Positions 1 through 8,481 are shown, counted from the stretch's first letter. The stretch is DNA of 64,000 nucleotides from JAGWAJ01 sp026707615 (GCA_965207595.1 CBDBMW010000012.1:124001-188000), one strand, 5' to 3'. Made by a program: numbers and translations. The notes: generated from the sequence alone by a model not told the origin.

Positions 1-1
1 C

Positions 2-610
2 GCCGGCTCGGCGGAGCGGCGCTCGGCCCAGACGGCGATCTACACCATCGCGGACGGCCTGGCGCGGCTCCTGGCCCCGATCCTGCCGGTGACGACGGAC
101 GACCTGTGGAGCTTCCTTCCCGGGGCGCGCGAGTCGAGCGTGCACCTCGCGCGCTTCCCGGAGGTGGGGGCGGACACCGTCGACGGCGACCTGCTCGCGC
201 GCTGGGAGCGGCTGGTCGCGCTGCGCGAGGCGGCCAACGTCGTGATCGAGGGCCTGCGGGCCGAGAAGACGGTCGGGACGTCGCTGGAGGCGGCGGTGAC
301 GATCCGCGCCAGCGGCGCGACGGCGGAGCTCGTGGAGCGCTACCGGGCGGACCTCGCGATGATCCTGATCACCTCCGGCGTCGAGGTGGCGCCGGCGGGC
401 GACCTGCCGGTGGACGGCGACGCCGCGCGGGCCGCGGGGGCGCAGTTCGTCGAGGCGGGAGGCGCGGCGATCATCACCGCCCGGCGGGCCGGCGGGGTGC
501 GTTGCCCGCGCTGCTGGCGCTACGTGCCCGAGGTGTCGGGCGCCGAGCCGGCCGGCGTCTGCGTGCGGTGCGCGGACGCGCTGGAGGAGGCGGCGGCCTA
601 TGCCGGCTGA
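2..610 (+). CDS. ileS: Isoleucyl-tRNA synthetase, C-terminal part (cut by window edge)
   Basis: Charges tRNA-Ile with isoleucine in the cytoplasm. Only the last 202 codons are present; the catalytic Rossmann fold lies outside the window. The visible part starts inside the anticodon-binding helical domain, with the family signature RRSAQTAIY followed by LLAPILPVTTDDLW. The C-terminal zinc finger is intact: CPRC at about 30 residues from the end and CVRC about 18 residues later. The stop codon overlaps the lspA start by 11 bp, so ileS-lspA-lgt is read as one operon, an arrangement common in bacteria. The identification rests on the helical signature plus the zinc finger. Confidence 0.95.
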   Translation, partial: AGSAERRSAQTAIYTIADGLARLLAPILPVTTDDLWSFLPGARESSVHLARFPEVGADTVDGDLLARWERLVALREAANVVIEGLRAEKTVGTSLEAAVTIRASGATAELVERYRADLAMILITSGVEVAPAGDLPVDGDAARAAGAQFVEAGGAAIITARRAGGVRCPRCWRYVPEVSGAEPAGVCVRCADALEEAAAYAG

Positions 611-1124
611 CGGGAGGGAACCGCCGCGCGGGTTCCCCTCGAAGGGCGTGGCGGCGGGCATCGTGGCCGCGATCGTGATCGCCGATCAGTGGACGAAGTC
701 GCTCGTCCAGGAGCACCTGCCGCTCTACGGGAGCGTCCGCGTCATCGACGGCTTCCTGGACCTGATCCACGTCCGCAACACGGGGGTGGCGTTCGGGCTG
801 CTGAACTCGGTGGACATCCCGTACAAGGCGGGGCTGATGACGGCCGTCGCGCTGGGCGCGCTCGTCGCCCTGGGTATCTACGCCACGCAGCTCTCCCCGC
901 GCGAGACGCTGGCCCGGTTCGGCCTGACGCTGATCGTGGGGGGCGCGGTCGGCAACCTGATCGACCGCGCGACGGCGGGCTACGTCGTCGACTTCGTCGA
1001 CGTCTACTGGGGCGGCTGGCACTTCTGGGCCTTCAACGTCGCCGACGCCGCGATCACGGTCGGCGCCTCGTGCCTCATCTTCGAGCTCCTGTTCCTGAAA
1101 CGCCATGTATCCGAAACTGCTTGA
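600..1124 (+). CDS. lspA: Lipoprotein signal peptidase (signal peptidase II)
   Basis: Inner-membrane aspartyl protease that removes the signal peptide of prolipoproteins after Lgt has lipidated them. At 174 aa it is of normal length. Four hydrophobic segments are visible (about 18-34, 75-95, 105-122 and 145-166). The two catalytic aspartates are D122 in GNLIDR and D149 in FNVADA; the NTGVAFG motif at 60-66 is also typical. The ATG overlaps the end of ileS and the gene itself overlaps lgt by 20 bp, so translation is probably coupled. The substrates would include the TPR and HEAT lipoproteins encoded later in this window. Confidence 0.96.
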   Translation: MPADGREPPRGFPSKGVAAGIVAAIVIADQWTKSLVQEHLPLYGSVRVIDGFLDLIHVRNTGVAFGLLNSVDIPYKAGLMTAVALGALVALGIYATQLSPRETLARFGLTLIVGGAVGNLIDRATAGYVVDFVDVYWGGWHFWAFNVADAAITVGASCLIFELLFLKRHVSETA

Positions 1125-1905
1125 GCTCGGCCCCATCAGCATCTTCAGCTACGGGCTGCTGCTGGTGTCGGCCTACCTCATCGGGCTGCGCTTCGCCGTG
1201 GCCCGGGCCCAGCGGCGCGGGCTCGACGGCAACCGGACGATGGACCTCGGGATCTGGATCATCGTGAGCGCGCTCGTGGGCGCGAAGCTGCTGCTCGTGG
1301 TCGTCGACTTCGATCACATCCGGCGCGACCCGGCCCAGCTCTGGAGCCTCCTGCGATCGGGCGGCGTCTTCTACGGCGGGCTGATCCTCGCCGTCGGCGT
1401 CGCCTTCTGGTACATGCGCCGCCACCGGCTGCCGCTCTGGACGACGTGCGACGCCTTCGCCCCCGGCATCGCGCTCGGGCAGGCGGTGGGCCGGCTCGGC
1501 TGCCTGCTCGCCGGCTGCTGCTACGGGCGGCCCACGGACCTGCCGTGGGGCATCACGTTCACCGACACCCTGGCCGCCGCCAACGTCGGGACGCCGCTCG
1601 ACATCAGCCTGCACCCGACGCAGCTCTACGAGTCGGCGGCAACGCTCGCCATCCTGGGCGCGCTGCTGCTCCTCGAGCGCCGCGGCGGGGGCTTCGCGGG
1701 GCGGACGTTCTGGTCCTACCTGCTGCTCTATCCGATCGCCCGCTTCGTCATCGAGTTCTACCGGGGCGACCCCCGCGGGATGGCCTTCGGGCTGCTGCCG
1801 ACGTCGCAGTTCGTCTCGCTCCTCCTCGTTCCGCTGAGCCTCGTGATGCTCGTCGTGCTCTGGCGCCGGCACCAGGCGGCGGCCGCGCGGCCGGCCCGCC
1901 GGTGA
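1105..1905 (+). CDS. lgt: Prolipoprotein diacylglyceryl transferase
   Basis: Transfers a diacylglyceryl group from phosphatidylglycerol to the lipobox cysteine, the first step of lipoprotein maturation, and acts in the inner membrane before LspA. The 266-aa product is of normal size with about seven hydrophobic segments. The Lgt signature is GRLGCLLAGCCYG near residues 131-143, and HPTQLYES follows at about 171-178. A short basic tail ends the protein. It overlaps lspA, so the two consecutive enzymes of the pathway are co-translated. The next gene starts 15 bp downstream. Confidence 0.96.
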   Translation: MYPKLLELGPISIFSYGLLLVSAYLIGLRFAVARAQRRGLDGNRTMDLGIWIIVSALVGAKLLLVVVDFDHIRRDPAQLWSLLRSGGVFYGGLILAVGVAFWYMRRHRLPLWTTCDAFAPGIALGQAVGRLGCLLAGCCYGRPTDLPWGITFTDTLAAANVGTPLDISLHPTQLYESAATLAILGALLLLERRGGGFAGRTFWSYLLLYPIARFVIEFYRGDPRGMAFGLLPTSQFVSLLLVPLSLVMLVVLWRRHQAAAARPARR

Positions 1906-1920
1906 CGGCGGCGGGCGACG

Positions 1921-2940
1921 ATGGAGCCCGGACCCGAGCCTGAGCCTGCGCCCGTGTCCGAGCACGCGCCCGCGCCGGAAGCGGAGCGGGTCCGCATCGA
2001 GGTCCCGGCCGGGACCGACGACGTGCGGCTCGATCGCTTCCTCGCGTCGTGCCTCGCGGAGCGGACGCGCTCGCAGATCCAGCGCCTGATACGCGACGGC
2101 CTGGCCGCGGTGGGCGACCGGCCCGCGCGGGCCAGCACCCCGGTCCGGGCGGGCGACGTGGTGACGCTGGCGATCCCGCCGGCCACCCCGGCCACGCCGC
2201 GTCCGGAGCCGATTCCGCTGCCCATCGTCTACTCCGACGCCGATCTCGTGGTGGTCGACAAGCCGGCGGGGATGGTCGTGCATCCCGCCGCCGGCCACGC
2301 CGAGGGAACGCTGGTGAACGCGCTGCTGCACCACGTCGGCGACCTGAGCGGCATCGGCGGCGAGCGCCGCCCGGGCATCGTGCACCGGCTGGACCGCGGG
2401 ACGTCGGGGCTGCTGGTCGTGGCCAAGCACGACCGGGCGCACGCGGAGCTGGCGCGCCAGTTCCGGGAGCGGGAAGTGGAGAAGGAGTACGCGGCGCTCG
2501 CGTGGGGGGTGGTGCAGCAGGGCCGCCGGATCGATCTGCCGATCGGGCGCGACCCGGTGGAGCGGAAGAAGATCTCGGCCCGCTCCCGGCGCGCGCGGGA
2601 GGCGGTGACGCGGGTGACGAAGGCGGAGCGCCTCGACGGGGTCTCGCTGGTCCGCGTCGCGATCGCCACCGGGCGCACGCACCAGATTCGCGTGCACCTG
2701 GCCGCCATCGGCCACCCGGTGGTGGGCGACGCGCTCTACGGAGGGACGCGCCGCCATCCCCCGCCCCACCTGCGGGCCGTGCAGCGCCTCGAGCGCCCCT
2801 TCCTCCACGCGTGCCGCCTCGCCTTCGCCCATCCGCGCGACGGGCGCCCGATGGAGCTCCGGAGCGAGTTGCCGGAGGACCTCCGCCTGGTGCTCGATGC
2901 CGTGCGGGCGGTGACGGCGGCGCGGGCGAGCGCCCGCTGA
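1921..2940 (+). CDS. rluD: RluA/RluD-family 23S rRNA pseudouridine synthase
   Basis: Converts uridine to pseudouridine in RNA. The 339-aa protein has an N-terminal S4 RNA-binding domain (about 33-85) and a catalytic domain with the motif HRLDRGTSGLLVVAK, in which D159 is the expected nucleophile. GRTHQIRVH near residue 246 is the second family motif. Fusion with S4 points to the RluD branch (helix 69 of 23S rRNA), but RluA and RluC relatives look similar, so the exact target is inferred. The first 20 residues are Glu/Pro-rich and not part of the fold. It is the last gene of the ileS operon and ends just before a strong hairpin. Confidence 0.88.
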   Translation: MEPGPEPEPAPVSEHAPAPEAERVRIEVPAGTDDVRLDRFLASCLAERTRSQIQRLIRDGLAAVGDRPARASTPVRAGDVVTLAIPPATPATPRPEPIPLPIVYSDADLVVVDKPAGMVVHPAAGHAEGTLVNALLHHVGDLSGIGGERRPGIVHRLDRGTSGLLVVAKHDRAHAELARQFREREVEKEYAALAWGVVQQGRRIDLPIGRDPVERKKISARSRRAREAVTRVTKAERLDGVSLVRVAIATGRTHQIRVHLAAIGHPVVGDALYGGTRRHPPPHLRAVQRLERPFLHACRLAFAHPRDGRPMELRSELPEDLRLVLDAVRAVTAARASAR

Positions 2941-2965
2941 CGGCGCGGGGCGGCCGGAAGACACG

Positions 2966-2991
2966 AACGGCCCCGCTCGCGCGGGGCCGTT
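2966..2991. terminator. Hairpin terminator between convergent genes
   Basis: An 11-bp perfect stem (AACGGCCCCGC paired with GCGGGGCCGTT) with a 4-nt TCGC loop. It lies 25 bp after rluD and 29 bp beyond the end of the convergent DksA-like gene. There is only a weak T-rich tail (TTCCGTTCC) on the plus side, so it could terminate both transcripts with moderate efficiency. Confidence 0.7.
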
Positions 2992-3020
2992 CCGTTCCGC
3001 CGGCGTGGGTGTCCGATCCG

Positions 3021-3473
3021 TCAGGCCGCCATGTCCGGAAAAAGGGACACGGCGCCGCGCCGCGCGTCCTGGTGGTGCCGGCGCTCGATGGCCATCTCGC
3101 GCGCCTGCTCGCAGGCCGTGCAGCGCGCGGCGAACGGCAGCGCGCGGAGGCGCCGCTCCGCGATCTCCGTGCCGCACTCCTCGCAGTAGCCGAACGTACC
3201 CTGCTCGAGGCGATGCAGCGCGTCGGCGATCTTCTGGAGCGTCTCTGCCTTCATCTGCAGAACGGCGAACTCGATGTCGTCCTGGATCTCGGCCTCCGAG
3301 ATCTCCGCTTCGTCGCGCACGCCCTGGTCCGGCGCGGCGGCGTTCTCGTCCCGAACGTCGCGCATCTTGTGGTGCAGCTCGCCGATGATCTCCCGCCGCC
3401 GCTCCTCGAGCAGACCGCGGAGCTCATCGGACCTGGCGTCGCTCATCCTCCCCTGGGTTGTCACTCTTCGCAT
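3021..3473 (-). CDS. DksA/TraR-family zinc-finger protein
   Basis: Members of this family bind in the secondary channel of RNA polymerase and modulate transcription initiation, often together with ppGpp. The 150-aa protein has a helical first half (about 15-90, coiled-coil-like, acidic) and a C4 zinc finger with C97, C100, C118 and C121, including the typical GTFGYCEECG stretch. The start at 3473 is supported by GGAGGAG eight bases upstream; an internal ATG at 3446 has its SD touching the codon and is less likely. It may work with the RSH enzyme encoded 1.5 kb away. Whether it is a true DksA or a shorter YocK-like relative cannot be settled here. Confidence 0.85.
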   Translation of the reverse strand: MRRVTTQGRMSDARSDELRGLLEERRREIIGELHHKMRDVRDENAAAPDQGVRDEAEISEAEIQDDIEFAVLQMKAETLQKIADALHRLEQGTFGYCEECGTEIAERRLRALPFAARCTACEQAREMAIERRHHQDARRGAVSLFPDMAA

Positions 3474-3861
3474 GATTGCCGCTCCTCCCCGTTTCTGACG
3501 CGCCGCCGACGGCCGGAGTCGACTCCGGCTCCCGCGTTCCGCGACGACCGCGCGTGCTAACGGGCCTGCAAACTCGGTGCCGTGATGCGCCGACCGCCCT
3601 GCGGCGCGACGGGAACGAACCGATCGATACAGGATGAGAGTGTTGCCGGACCGGGGAGGGGAACGAAGGGGAGCGTGGGAGAACGCGCGGCACCTGCGCG
3701 CCGCTAAGGCCCCCGAGCGTGAAGCCTCGCCCGGTGTAACGTGCTCATCCCAAGGTGTCGTACCCCTCGCGCCGCTCTGTCGCAGGCAGGCGCATCTACC
3801 CGCTTAGACGGAGGAGGGCGTCGATCGGTTTCATGCTCGACGCGATCTATGCTTGGTGGCG
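3474..3861. other. Intergenic region between divergent genes
   Basis: 388 bp with no convincing reading frame. It should hold the promoter of the DksA-like gene on the minus strand and the -10 box of the next gene at its right edge. The sequence is locally AT-richer than its surroundings (about 3600-3660). No repeat or RNA gene was recognised. Confidence 0.5.
3848..3853 (+). promoter_or_regulatory. -10 box, possible leaderless start
   Basis: TATGCT, followed by 8 nt and then the ATG at 3862, with no Shine-Dalgarno sequence between. The spacing is the same as at rpmB and mtaB. The -35 region (TCGGTT at 3825, 17-bp spacing) is poor, so the call rests mainly on the repeated architecture. Confidence 0.45.
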
Positions 3862-4497
3862 ATGGCCAAGCCGACCTGCCCCGCCTGCGGCACGCGGCGC
3901 GCGCGCCGGGCGTGCCCGGCCCTCGGGCAGCAGATCTGCCCGGTGTGCTGCGGGACGAAGCGCCTCGTCGAGATCGCCTGCCCGTCGGACTGCAGCTACC
4001 TGCGCTCGGCGCACGAGCATCCGCCGGCCCTCGTGCAGCGGCAGCGGGAGCGCGACTTCGGCTTCTTCGTCCCGCTCTTCGCATCGCTCACCGAACGCCA
4101 GCAGCAGATTGCGATGCTGCTCCAGACCGCCCTGCGGGGCGAGGGGCTCGATGCCCCCGCCGGCTCGGACGCCGACGTCGAGCAGGCGGCGAAGGCGACC
4201 GCGGAGACCTTCGAGACCGCCAGCCGCGGCATCGTCTACGAGCACCGGGCCGCTTCGCTCGGCGCCCAGGCGCTCGCGGGCCGGATGCAGGGGCTGATCG
4301 AGGAACAGCGGAAGGAGGGCGCGCGGCTGCCGGACGGGGACGTGGCGGCCGCCGCGCGCTGCATCGAGGCGGCGGCGCGGGAAGCGGAGACCGCCCTCGG
4401 CGGGGGGGACCGGGCCTACCTGGCGCTCGTCGACCGCCTGCTCAAGTCGGCGGCGAAACCGCGGTCCGACGCGGCACCGCGCATCGTGGCGCCCTGA
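3862..4497 (+). CDS. Cysteine-rich zinc-ribbon protein of unknown function
   Basis: Not assigned to a named family. The 211-aa product begins with a dense cysteine region: C6, C9, C18, C26, C29, C30, C40 and C44, ending in a CPSDCSYL motif, which looks like two small zinc sites. The rest (about 50-205) is predicted helical, soluble and rich in Ala and Glu. In-frame TTG (3853) and GTG (3856) codons lie just upstream; ATG 3862 is preferred because it sits 8 nt after a TATGCT box. It lies 14 bp upstream of rpmB, whose product is also a Cys4 zinc protein. A nucleic-acid or ribosome role is conceivable but unproven. Confidence 0.75.
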   Translation: MAKPTCPACGTRRARRACPALGQQICPVCCGTKRLVEIACPSDCSYLRSAHEHPPALVQRQRERDFGFFVPLFASLTERQQQIAMLLQTALRGEGLDAPAGSDADVEQAAKATAETFETASRGIVYEHRAASLGAQALAGRMQGLIEEQRKEGARLPDGDVAAAARCIEAAAREAETALGGGDRAYLALVDRLLKSAAKPRSDAAPRIVAP

Positions 4498-4503
4498 TAT
4501 ACT
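4498..4503 (+). promoter_or_regulatory. -10 box of rpmB, possible leaderless start
   Basis: TATACT, 8 nt before the rpmB ATG. It overlaps the stop codon of the preceding gene. No SD sequence fits in the gap, so a transcript starting about 7 nt downstream would begin at or near the AUG. No recognisable -35 box is present. Confidence 0.5.
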
Positions 4504-4511
4504 CTTGCGCG

Positions 4512-4703
4512 ATGGCGAAGCGTTGCGAAATCTGCGGCAAGGGTCCGGCCTTCGGCCGAAACGTGAGCCACGCGCACAACGTGACCCCCCGCCGGTTCCA
4601 GGCCAACATCCAGCGCGTCCGCGCGGTGGTGAACGGCGGCGTCCGGCGCATCCGGGTCTGCACCCGCTGCATCCGCTCCAACCGCATAGTCAAAGCCGCG
4701 TAG
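4512..4703 (+). CDS. rpmB: 50S ribosomal protein L28
   Basis: A 63-aa component of the large ribosomal subunit. The opening MAKRCEICGKGP and the SHAHNVTPRRF stretch are the L28 signature. Two CxxC pairs (C5/C8 and C50/C53) show that this is the zinc-binding form rather than the cysteine-less form. The ATG follows a TATACT box by 8 nt and lacks an SD, so it may be translated from a leaderless mRNA, which is notable for a highly expressed ribosomal gene. Confidence 0.95.
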   Translation: MAKRCEICGKGPAFGRNVSHAHNVTPRRFQANIQRVRAVVNGGVRRIRVCTRCIRSNRIVKAA

Positions 4704-4922
4704 GAGTCTGCCGCCGGGCGTGCGACCGCAGTGCCCGCTCGCGTAGACGCTCCCAGCGCGCCTGCCAGACCGCGCGAGCGTAGCCGCGGAGTCGGCCAAC
4801 GGTACCCCGGAGTTTCGCGAAGCGCAACTCCCAACGCGACCGAAGGTCGCGCTTTCGCGACGCGAAACTCCCAACGCGCCCGCCAGGGCGCGCAGCGGCG
4901 TAGCGCCGGGACTCCCGTAGAC
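4704..4922. repeat. Hairpin-rich intergenic repeat block
   Basis: 219 bp between the convergent ends of rpmB and the RSH gene. It contains two exact copies of AACTCCCAACGCG (4826 and 4866) and a third, diverged copy near 4749. An 11-bp inverted pair, GGAGTTTCGCG at 4809 and CGCGAAACTCC at 4861, flanks them. Smaller perfect hairpins are GCGACC-GAA-GGTCGC at 4836-4850 and GCGCCC-GCCA-GGGCGC at 4876-4891. It contains no coding frame with recognisable content. It may act as a bidirectional terminator or be a REP-like element. Confidence 0.7.
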
Positions 4923-7082
4923 CTACGGTTGGCGCAGCACGCGCTCCACGTCGATCACGCCCGGCACCGCGCGTACGTCCTTGATCACGCGCTGCAGGTG
5001 CTTGAGGTCGTCGACGTCCATCGTGACGCTGATGCGCCCCCGCCGAATCTCGTTCACGTCCGCTTCCACCCGGCGGATGTTGGTGTTCTCGGAGATGCGC
5101 GTCGTGACGTCGGCCAGCATGCCCCGCCGGTCCTGCACCTGAATCGCCAGGCAGACGGTGAACGCCCCGGGACCGTCCCCGGCGTTGCCCCAGGCCACGT
5201 CGATCCGCCGCTCGGGGTGGTACAGCAGGTTGACCACGTTCGGGCAGGTCGAGGCGTGCACCGAGACGCCCTTCCCGCGCGTTACGTAGCCGACGATCGG
5301 CTCCCCGCGAATCGGGTTGCAGCACCCGGCCCGCGTCACCAGGAGGTCGTCGCAGCCGCTCGCCTGGATCGCATCCTCGTCCGCCGCCGGCACGCGCGCG
5401 GGCGGGGTCTCGGCGGGCCGGCCGTTCGTCCGCTCGCGGAGGGCGTCGCCCGGCGCGAGCCGCGTGAGGACGAGGCGGGCCGAGAGCCTCCCGTAGCCGA
5501 TCGAGGCGCACAGGTCGTCCGCCTTCGGGATGCCGAGCTCGGCCGCGACACGGCCGAGGGCGTCCGATGCGAGCACGGCGCGGTGGTTCAGGTCGAAGCG
5601 GCGGATCTCCTTGTCGAGGAGCTTGCGGCCCAGCTCGACGGCGCGGACCTTCTCCTGGGCGTGAATGAAGTGCTTGATCTTGTGGCGGGCGCGCGAGGTG
5701 ACGACGAAGGTGAGCCAGTCGCGGCTCGGGGTCCGCCCCGCGGCCGTGACCACCTCGACGATGTCGCCGCTCTGGAGCCGCGTGCGCAGCGGGACCATGC
5801 GGCGGTTCACCCGGGCGCCGACGCACGTGTGCCCGACGTCGGTGTGGACGGCGTAGGCGAAGTCGACCGGCGTGGCCCCGCGCGGCAACGCCTTGACCTC
5901 GCCCCGCGGCGTGAACGCGTAGACCTCCTCCGGGTAGAGGTCGAGCTTGAGGCTGTGGATGAAATCGCTGGGGTCGCGGGCGTCCTTCTCGGTCTCGAGC
6001 AACTGGCGCAGCCAGCGGAAGTACTTCTCGTCGGGATGCGCCCCGACGCGGCCTTCCTTGTACTTCCAGTGCGCGGCAATCCCCTCCTCCGCCACCTGGT
6101 GCATCCGCTCGGTCCGGATCTGCACCTCGAACGGGACGCCGCCGCTCACGACCGACGTGTGCAGCGACTGGTAGCCGTTCGGGCGGGGCATCGCGATGAA
6201 GTCCTTGAATCGGCCGGGGACCGGCGGCCAGATCTGGTGGATGATGCCGAGCGCGGCGTAGCAGTCGCGCTCCTTCCGCGTGATGACGCGGAGCGCGATC
6301 AGGTCGTACACCTCGTCGAGCCCGATCTTCTGGCGGCGGAGCTTCTCGCGGATGCTGAACAGCCGCTTGATGCGCCCCTCGAGCGTCACGGCCGGGACGT
6401 GCGCGTCGCGGAGCTTGGCGTCCAGCGTGGCCTGGAGCTGGGCGACGGTCTCCTCGGTGGCGCGGCGGCGCTCCTCCACCCACGCCCGGAGGCGGTCGAA
6501 CGCCGCGGGGTCGAGATGCCGGAACGCCAGCTCCTCGAGCTCGTTCTGCAGCTTGCTCATGCCCAGGCGGTGGGCGATCGGGGCGTAGATGTCCAGCGTC
6601 TCCTGGGCGATCTTGACGCGCCGCTCCTCCTTGAGATGGCCCAGCGTGCGCATGTTGTGCAGCCGGTCGGCCAGCTTGACCAGGATGACGCGCACGTCGT
6701 CGACCATCGCCAGCAGCATCTTGCGGAAGTTCTCCGCCTGCCGCTCCTCGCTCGACGAGAACGGGATGGTGCTGATCTTCGTGACGCCCTCCACGACGTG
6801 CGCGACCTCGGGGCCGAAGAGGTCGCGGACGTGCTCGATCGTGGTGAGCGTGTCCTCGACGACGTCGTGGAGCAGGCTGGCTGCGATGGCGACGTCGTCG
6901 AGCCGCATGTCGGCGACGAGCGCGGCGACCTCGAGGGGGTGCGTGATGTACTGCTCGCCGGAGCGGCGCGTCTGTCCCGCGTGCTCGAGGGCGGAGAACT
7001 CGTACGCGCGCCGCAGCAGATCGGTGTCGGCGTCGGCGTCGTTGGAGCGGACGCGGCTGACGAGATCGTCGAATGTGATCAT
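4923..7082 (-). CDS. relA/spoT: Bifunctional (p)ppGpp synthetase/hydrolase (RelA/SpoT homologue)
   Basis: Makes and degrades the alarmone (p)ppGpp in the stringent response. The 719-aa length matches long RSH proteins. Domain order: HD hydrolase (about 25-180, with H34, H48, the pair H72-D73, and LADRLHNMRT), synthetase (about 235-350, with RFKDFIAMP and NGYQSLHTSV), TGS (about 385-445), a zinc-finger/helical region, and ACT (about 640-719). The intact HD site together with an RxKD-type rather than ExDD-type synthetase motif indicates a bifunctional Rel enzyme. A TAGAAT box lies near 7159-7164 on this strand, but its -35 is poor. The DksA-like gene nearby is a natural partner. Confidence 0.95.
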   Translation of the reverse strand: MITFDDLVSRVRSNDADADTDLLRRAYEFSALEHAGQTRRSGEQYITHPLEVAALVADMRLDDVAIAASLLHDVVEDTLTTIEHVRDLFGPEVAHVVEGVTKISTIPFSSSEERQAENFRKMLLAMVDDVRVILVKLADRLHNMRTLGHLKEERRVKIAQETLDIYAPIAHRLGMSKLQNELEELAFRHLDPAAFDRLRAWVEERRRATEETVAQLQATLDAKLRDAHVPAVTLEGRIKRLFSIREKLRRQKIGLDEVYDLIALRVITRKERDCYAALGIIHQIWPPVPGRFKDFIAMPRPNGYQSLHTSVVSGGVPFEVQIRTERMHQVAEEGIAAHWKYKEGRVGAHPDEKYFRWLRQLLETEKDARDPSDFIHSLKLDLYPEEVYAFTPRGEVKALPRGATPVDFAYAVHTDVGHTCVGARVNRRMVPLRTRLQSGDIVEVVTAAGRTPSRDWLTFVVTSRARHKIKHFIHAQEKVRAVELGRKLLDKEIRRFDLNHRAVLASDALGRVAAELGIPKADDLCASIGYGRLSARLVLTRLAPGDALRERTNGRPAETPPARVPAADEDAIQASGCDDLLVTRAGCCNPIRGEPIVGYVTRGKGVSVHASTCPNVVNLLYHPERRIDVAWGNAGDGPGAFTVCLAIQVQDRRGMLADVTTRISENTNIRRVEADVNEIRRGRISVTMDVDDLKHLQRVIKDVRAVPGVIDVERVLRQP

Positions 7083-7213
7083 GCCCCCGTCTTTCGGAGC
7101 CTACCACCAGCCGGGAGGCCCCCTCGCGGCTTCCGCGGCGCGAGCTCCCGCGATGCACATTCTACGGCGCATAACAGACTGACTCGAAAGGGATTACGCG
7201 ACCGGATGGATTC

Positions 7214-7245
7214 TTGACTTGCCACGGCTTTTGTTTCAGTATAGG
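7214..7245 (+). promoter_or_regulatory. Sigma-70-type promoter of the TPR lipoprotein gene
   Basis: TTGACT at 7214-7219, then CAGTAT at 7237-7242 (17-bp spacing) or TATAGG at 7240-7245 (20 bp). The leader to the start codon is about 130 nt and contains a small hairpin at 7302-7321 (CCGGGAC stem, 7 bp). Confidence 0.6.
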
Positions 7246-7379
7246 GGCCCGGTTCAAGGGCATCGTGCGCCCCGGGCCGGCACGCGCCTTCACGCGGGTC
7301 GCCGGGACCTCCGAGTCCCGGGTGGCACCCGGAGACAGGGAGTTCGGCCCGGCTTCGAGAGGCCTGAAAGGGGATCGCA

Positions 7380-8357
7380 ATGCAGACGGGACGCAGCCTT
7401 CTGAAAGTGGCCGTCATCATCGCGGTGACGGCGCCGCTCGCCTCGTGCGGCTTCTTCGCGGAGCTCAGTGCGATGCGGACGTTCAAGGAAGCGAACATGC
7501 TCTACGGCCGCGCCGACTACCCGGCCGCCATCGAGGCCTACCACGAGGTTCTCGAGGTGCTCGGGGAGAACCCGGACTCCGAGCTGGCGCAGGTCATGAC
7601 CGCCGCCTACTTCTACATCGGCAACAGCTACGACAACCTCTACAAGCCGGCCCTCCGCGGCGACGCGGAGAACGACAACTACCTCGACCAGGCGGTCGAG
7701 TACTACGGGCTCGGCTCGGAGCGCAGCGCCGACCCGGGTCTCCAGAAGCTGTCGATGCAGTACCTGGTGGCCGCGTTCGGAGCCGACAAGAAGAACGACC
7801 CGGCCTCGTCCGAGCCGATCCTCCGGGCGATGATCCAGCTCGATCCCGCCGACCCGGACAACTACTTCGCCCTCGCGCGGCTCTACGAGGAGGCCGGTCT
7901 CTACGAGGACGCCGAGGTCGTCATGCTCGAGGTGCGGAACATGCGGCCGGAGGACCCGACCGTCTACCTGCAGCTTGCCGGGTTCTACAACCGGGGCGGC
8001 GACTTCGAGCGGACCATCGAGGCCCTCCAGCAGCGCGCGGCCATCGAGCCCGACAATCCCGAGGCCTACTACACCATCTCGACGTACTACTGGGAGAAGG
8101 CGTTCCGCGACTTCCGCATCACGCAGGAGGAGAAGGCGGACTTCATCGTGGCGGGCCTCGAGGCCGCGGACCAGGCCATCGGCCTGAACGACCGCTACGT
8201 CGACGCCCTGGTCTACAAGAACATCCTGCTCCGCATGCAGGCCAACATGACCGACGACATCGACGAGCGGGAGGCCCTCATCGCCGAGGCCGACGAGCTC
8301 CGCGACCGTGCGCAGGCCCTCCAGGAGGAGGCGCGCGGCGGAGGCGCGGCCGGCTAG
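7380..8357 (+). CDS. TPR-repeat lipoprotein
   Basis: An exported protein of 325 aa anchored by a lipid. The signal peptide (residues 1-22) ends in the lipobox LASC, with C23 as the lipidated residue. The mature part is a string of helical tetratricopeptide-type repeats, clearest at about 36-66, 150-180, 185-215 and 220-250. TPR lipoproteins usually act as scaffolds in envelope complexes; no specific partner can be named. GGGGAT just before the ATG serves as SD. It forms a single-gene unit with its own promoter and a duplicated terminator downstream. Confidence 0.85.
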   Translation: MQTGRSLLKVAVIIAVTAPLASCGFFAELSAMRTFKEANMLYGRADYPAAIEAYHEVLEVLGENPDSELAQVMTAAYFYIGNSYDNLYKPALRGDAENDNYLDQAVEYYGLGSERSADPGLQKLSMQYLVAAFGADKKNDPASSEPILRAMIQLDPADPDNYFALARLYEEAGLYEDAEVVMLEVRNMRPEDPTVYLQLAGFYNRGGDFERTIEALQQRAAIEPDNPEAYYTISTYYWEKAFRDFRITQEEKADFIVAGLEAADQAIGLNDRYVDALVYKNILLRMQANMTDDIDEREALIAEADELRDRAQALQEEARGGGAAG

Positions 8358-8386
8358 GGGCACGCGCGCGCGCCAGAGCGACGGTC

Positions 8387-8430
8387 AGAAGGCCGGTTGC
8401 CCCTTCCCGGGGTGGCCGGCCTTTTGCTTT
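8387..8430 (+). terminator. Rho-independent terminator, copy 1
   Basis: The AAGGCCGG / CCGGCCTT stem with an inner GCCCC / GGGG pair is followed by TTTTGCTTT. It terminates the TPR lipoprotein gene. A near-identical copy lies 95 bp further on. Confidence 0.85.
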
Positions 8431-8481
8431 GGTGATGAGGGCTTGGCGGATCCCGGCGGGCGCGCGCCCTGACGGGCATCG

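Noticed and set aside
1075..3177. 700-codon minus-strand frame opposite lgt and rluD
   Set aside because: Shadow frame with Arg/His/Pro-rich composition; both plus-strand genes are certain.
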